Shown here in pieces: positions 22,249 through 23,187 of a stretch of DNA of 23,187 nucleotides (positions within the stretch are counted from its first letter, which is position 1; every line of letters begins with the position of its first letter). The DNA lies in NCBI GenBank assembly GCA_016294985.1, contig JAECRW010000008.1, forward strand, positions 1 through 23,187, in the 5' to 3' direction. Source of the stretch: Candidatus Sifarchaeum marinoarchaea. Lineage in GTDB: Archaea > Asgardarchaeota > Sifarchaeia > Borrarchaeales > Borrarchaeaceae. A model generated the notes under the pieces. It did not search any database. It saw only the letters and a list, made by a program, of their open reading frames with translations, and had not been told where the DNA came from. The translations under genes were made by a program, and so were the position numbers.

Positions 22249-23187
22249 ATGGGCTATACTATTTCAGAAAAAATATTGGCGAGAGCTTCTGGAGAAAAAC
22301 ATGTAACAAACGGTCAAATAGTGACTGCAAAAATAGATCTTGCCTTAACCCATGATGTGTTGTGTGGACCTGCCGCTGAAATCTTAGAACAATTGGGTGG
22401 AAAAGTCTGGGATTCCTCACGGATAATTGTGACACCAGATCATTTTGTTCCAAACAAAGATATTGCGGCAGCTAAATTGTGTTTATCAATGGAGAAATTT
22501 GTGAAAGAGCAAAATATTACACATTATTATCCGATTGGTCAACATGGAATATGCCACATTATGCTCTCACAAGAGGGGCACGTAGTTCCTGGAGATCTTG
22601 TCGTTGGAACTGATTCACATACATGTACTTCAGGTGCAGTAGGAGCATTTGCAGTTGGAATAGGCACGACTGAAATGGCGGTGGTTTTTGCTACGGGTGA
22701 ATTATGGTTTAGAGTCCCTGAAACTATGCATTTCAACATCTCAGGAAGTTTACCTGAACATGGCTATATATCAGGTAAAGACATCATTTTAACGATTATA
22801 GGTGAGATTGGCGTAGATGGAGCGACTTATCGAACAATGGAATTTGATGGGGACGCATTACGAGTCTTACCATTCGATGAGCGTTTTACTGTATGCAATA
22901 TGAGCATAGAGGCAGGCGCTAAGACAGGGATAATTTGTCCAGATGAGAAGACGCAACAAATAGTTCAAAGAACTAAAAGATCATTCACTCCAGTAACAAG
23001 CGATAAAGATGCCGAATACATTGAAAAAATCGAAATTGAAGCACAAAATCTTGAACCTGTGATCGCAAAGCCACATCTGCCGTCTAATGTTGTTCCTGCT
23101 AGAGAATTAGCAAGTGAAGAAATCGATCAAGCATTTATTGGCTCATGCACAGGTGGAAGGCTTACAGATTTGAGAGTGGCTGCAAAA
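22249..23187 (+). CDS. 3-isopropylmalate dehydratase / homoaconitase large subunit (3' partial)
   Basis: The large subunit of an aconitase-family [4Fe-4S] hydro-lyase, cut by the window end after 313 residues. It starts MGYTISEKILARASG at ATG 22249; another ATG at 22242 is out of frame. Diagnostic segments: VTPDHFVPNKD, HYYPIGQHGICHIM, VVGTDSHTCTSGAVGAFAVG with GIGTTEMA, and AFIGSCTGGRLTDL, the first cysteine ligand of the cluster. The other two ligands lie beyond the window. LeuC (leucine), HacA (2-oxo acid elongation or lysine) and citramalate-type enzymes cannot be told apart from this part alone; the small subunit is needed. Confidence 0.88.
   Translation, partial: MGYTISEKILARASGEKHVTNGQIVTAKIDLALTHDVLCGPAAEILEQLGGKVWDSSRIIVTPDHFVPNKDIAAAKLCLSMEKFVKEQNITHYYPIGQHGICHIMLSQEGHVVPGDLVVGTDSHTCTSGAVGAFAVGIGTTEMAVVFATGELWFRVPETMHFNISGSLPEHGYISGKDIILTIIGEIGVDGATYRTMEFDGDALRVLPFDERFTVCNMSIEAGAKTGIICPDEKTQQIVQRTKRSFTPVTSDKDAEYIEKIEIEAQNLEPVIAKPHLPSNVVPARELASEEIDQAFIGSCTGGRLTDLRVAAK

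Noticed and set aside
1..23187. CRISPR array, insertion sequence or prophage
   Set aside because: No repeated spaced units, integrases, transposases or phage structural genes are visible.

Overview
The window is archaeal. It encodes a transcription factor B with an N-terminal zinc ribbon and two cyclin folds, the RNA polymerase zinc subunit Rpo12, a class I HMG-CoA reductase of the archaeal lipid pathway, formylmethanofuran dehydrogenase subunits, an archaeal-type asparaginyl-tRNA synthetase and an ADP-forming acyl-CoA synthetase. Several genes have TATA boxes at archaeal distances. The DNA is AT-rich, and Shine-Dalgarno motifs (GGAGG, GAGGTGAT) precede many genes. A longin-like protein next to basal transcription genes would fit an Asgard archaeon, but I cannot fix the lineage from this sequence alone.

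Layout. 1-3200: a C1 (tetrahydromethanopterin-type) region. A cut-off gene and a translationally coupled four-cluster polyferredoxin (+) run towards an fwdD-fwdA operon (-). 3247-4015: a methyltransferase gene broken by a frameshift and a stop. 4146-5652: a C_GCAxxG_C_C redox-type protein (-) and a Myb-like/LAGLIDADG protein (+). 5653-6321: no clear gene, but a possible structured RNA. 6322-8259: HMG-CoA reductase (+) converging on an RraA-like protein (-). 8501-10701: a 42-residue zinc-ribbon protein (+) converging on a secreted GH57-like glycosidase (-). 10807-13187: an acyl-CoA synthetase alpha subunit with a disrupted 5' end (+), converging on tfb (-). 13188-15878: regulators, a longin-like protein, rpo12 and a small two-gene operon.

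15991-20638 is a molybdenum/tungsten module. It holds a MoSto-like storage protein (+), a possible structured RNA, a free-standing molbindin, a ModE-Mop regulator, tungstate ABC transporter ATPase and permease (all -), and a divergent TupA binding protein (+). Two 24-bp palindromes with the same half-site and spacing lie in the divergent tup promoter, each over a predicted transcription start. They are good candidate operators for the ModE protein encoded beside them. The formylmethanofuran dehydrogenase at the other end of the window is a Mo/W pterin enzyme, so this module would supply its metal.

20783-23187: asparaginyl-tRNA synthetase and the first part of a LeuC/HacA-type dehydratase large subunit, which runs off the window.

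The points most worth a second look are the archaeal MoSto homologue with its Mo/W cluster and operators, the GC-rich structured RNA at 16905-17066 with two competing pairings, the second structured RNA before hmgA, the two apparent T-tract frameshifts, and the longin-like protein.
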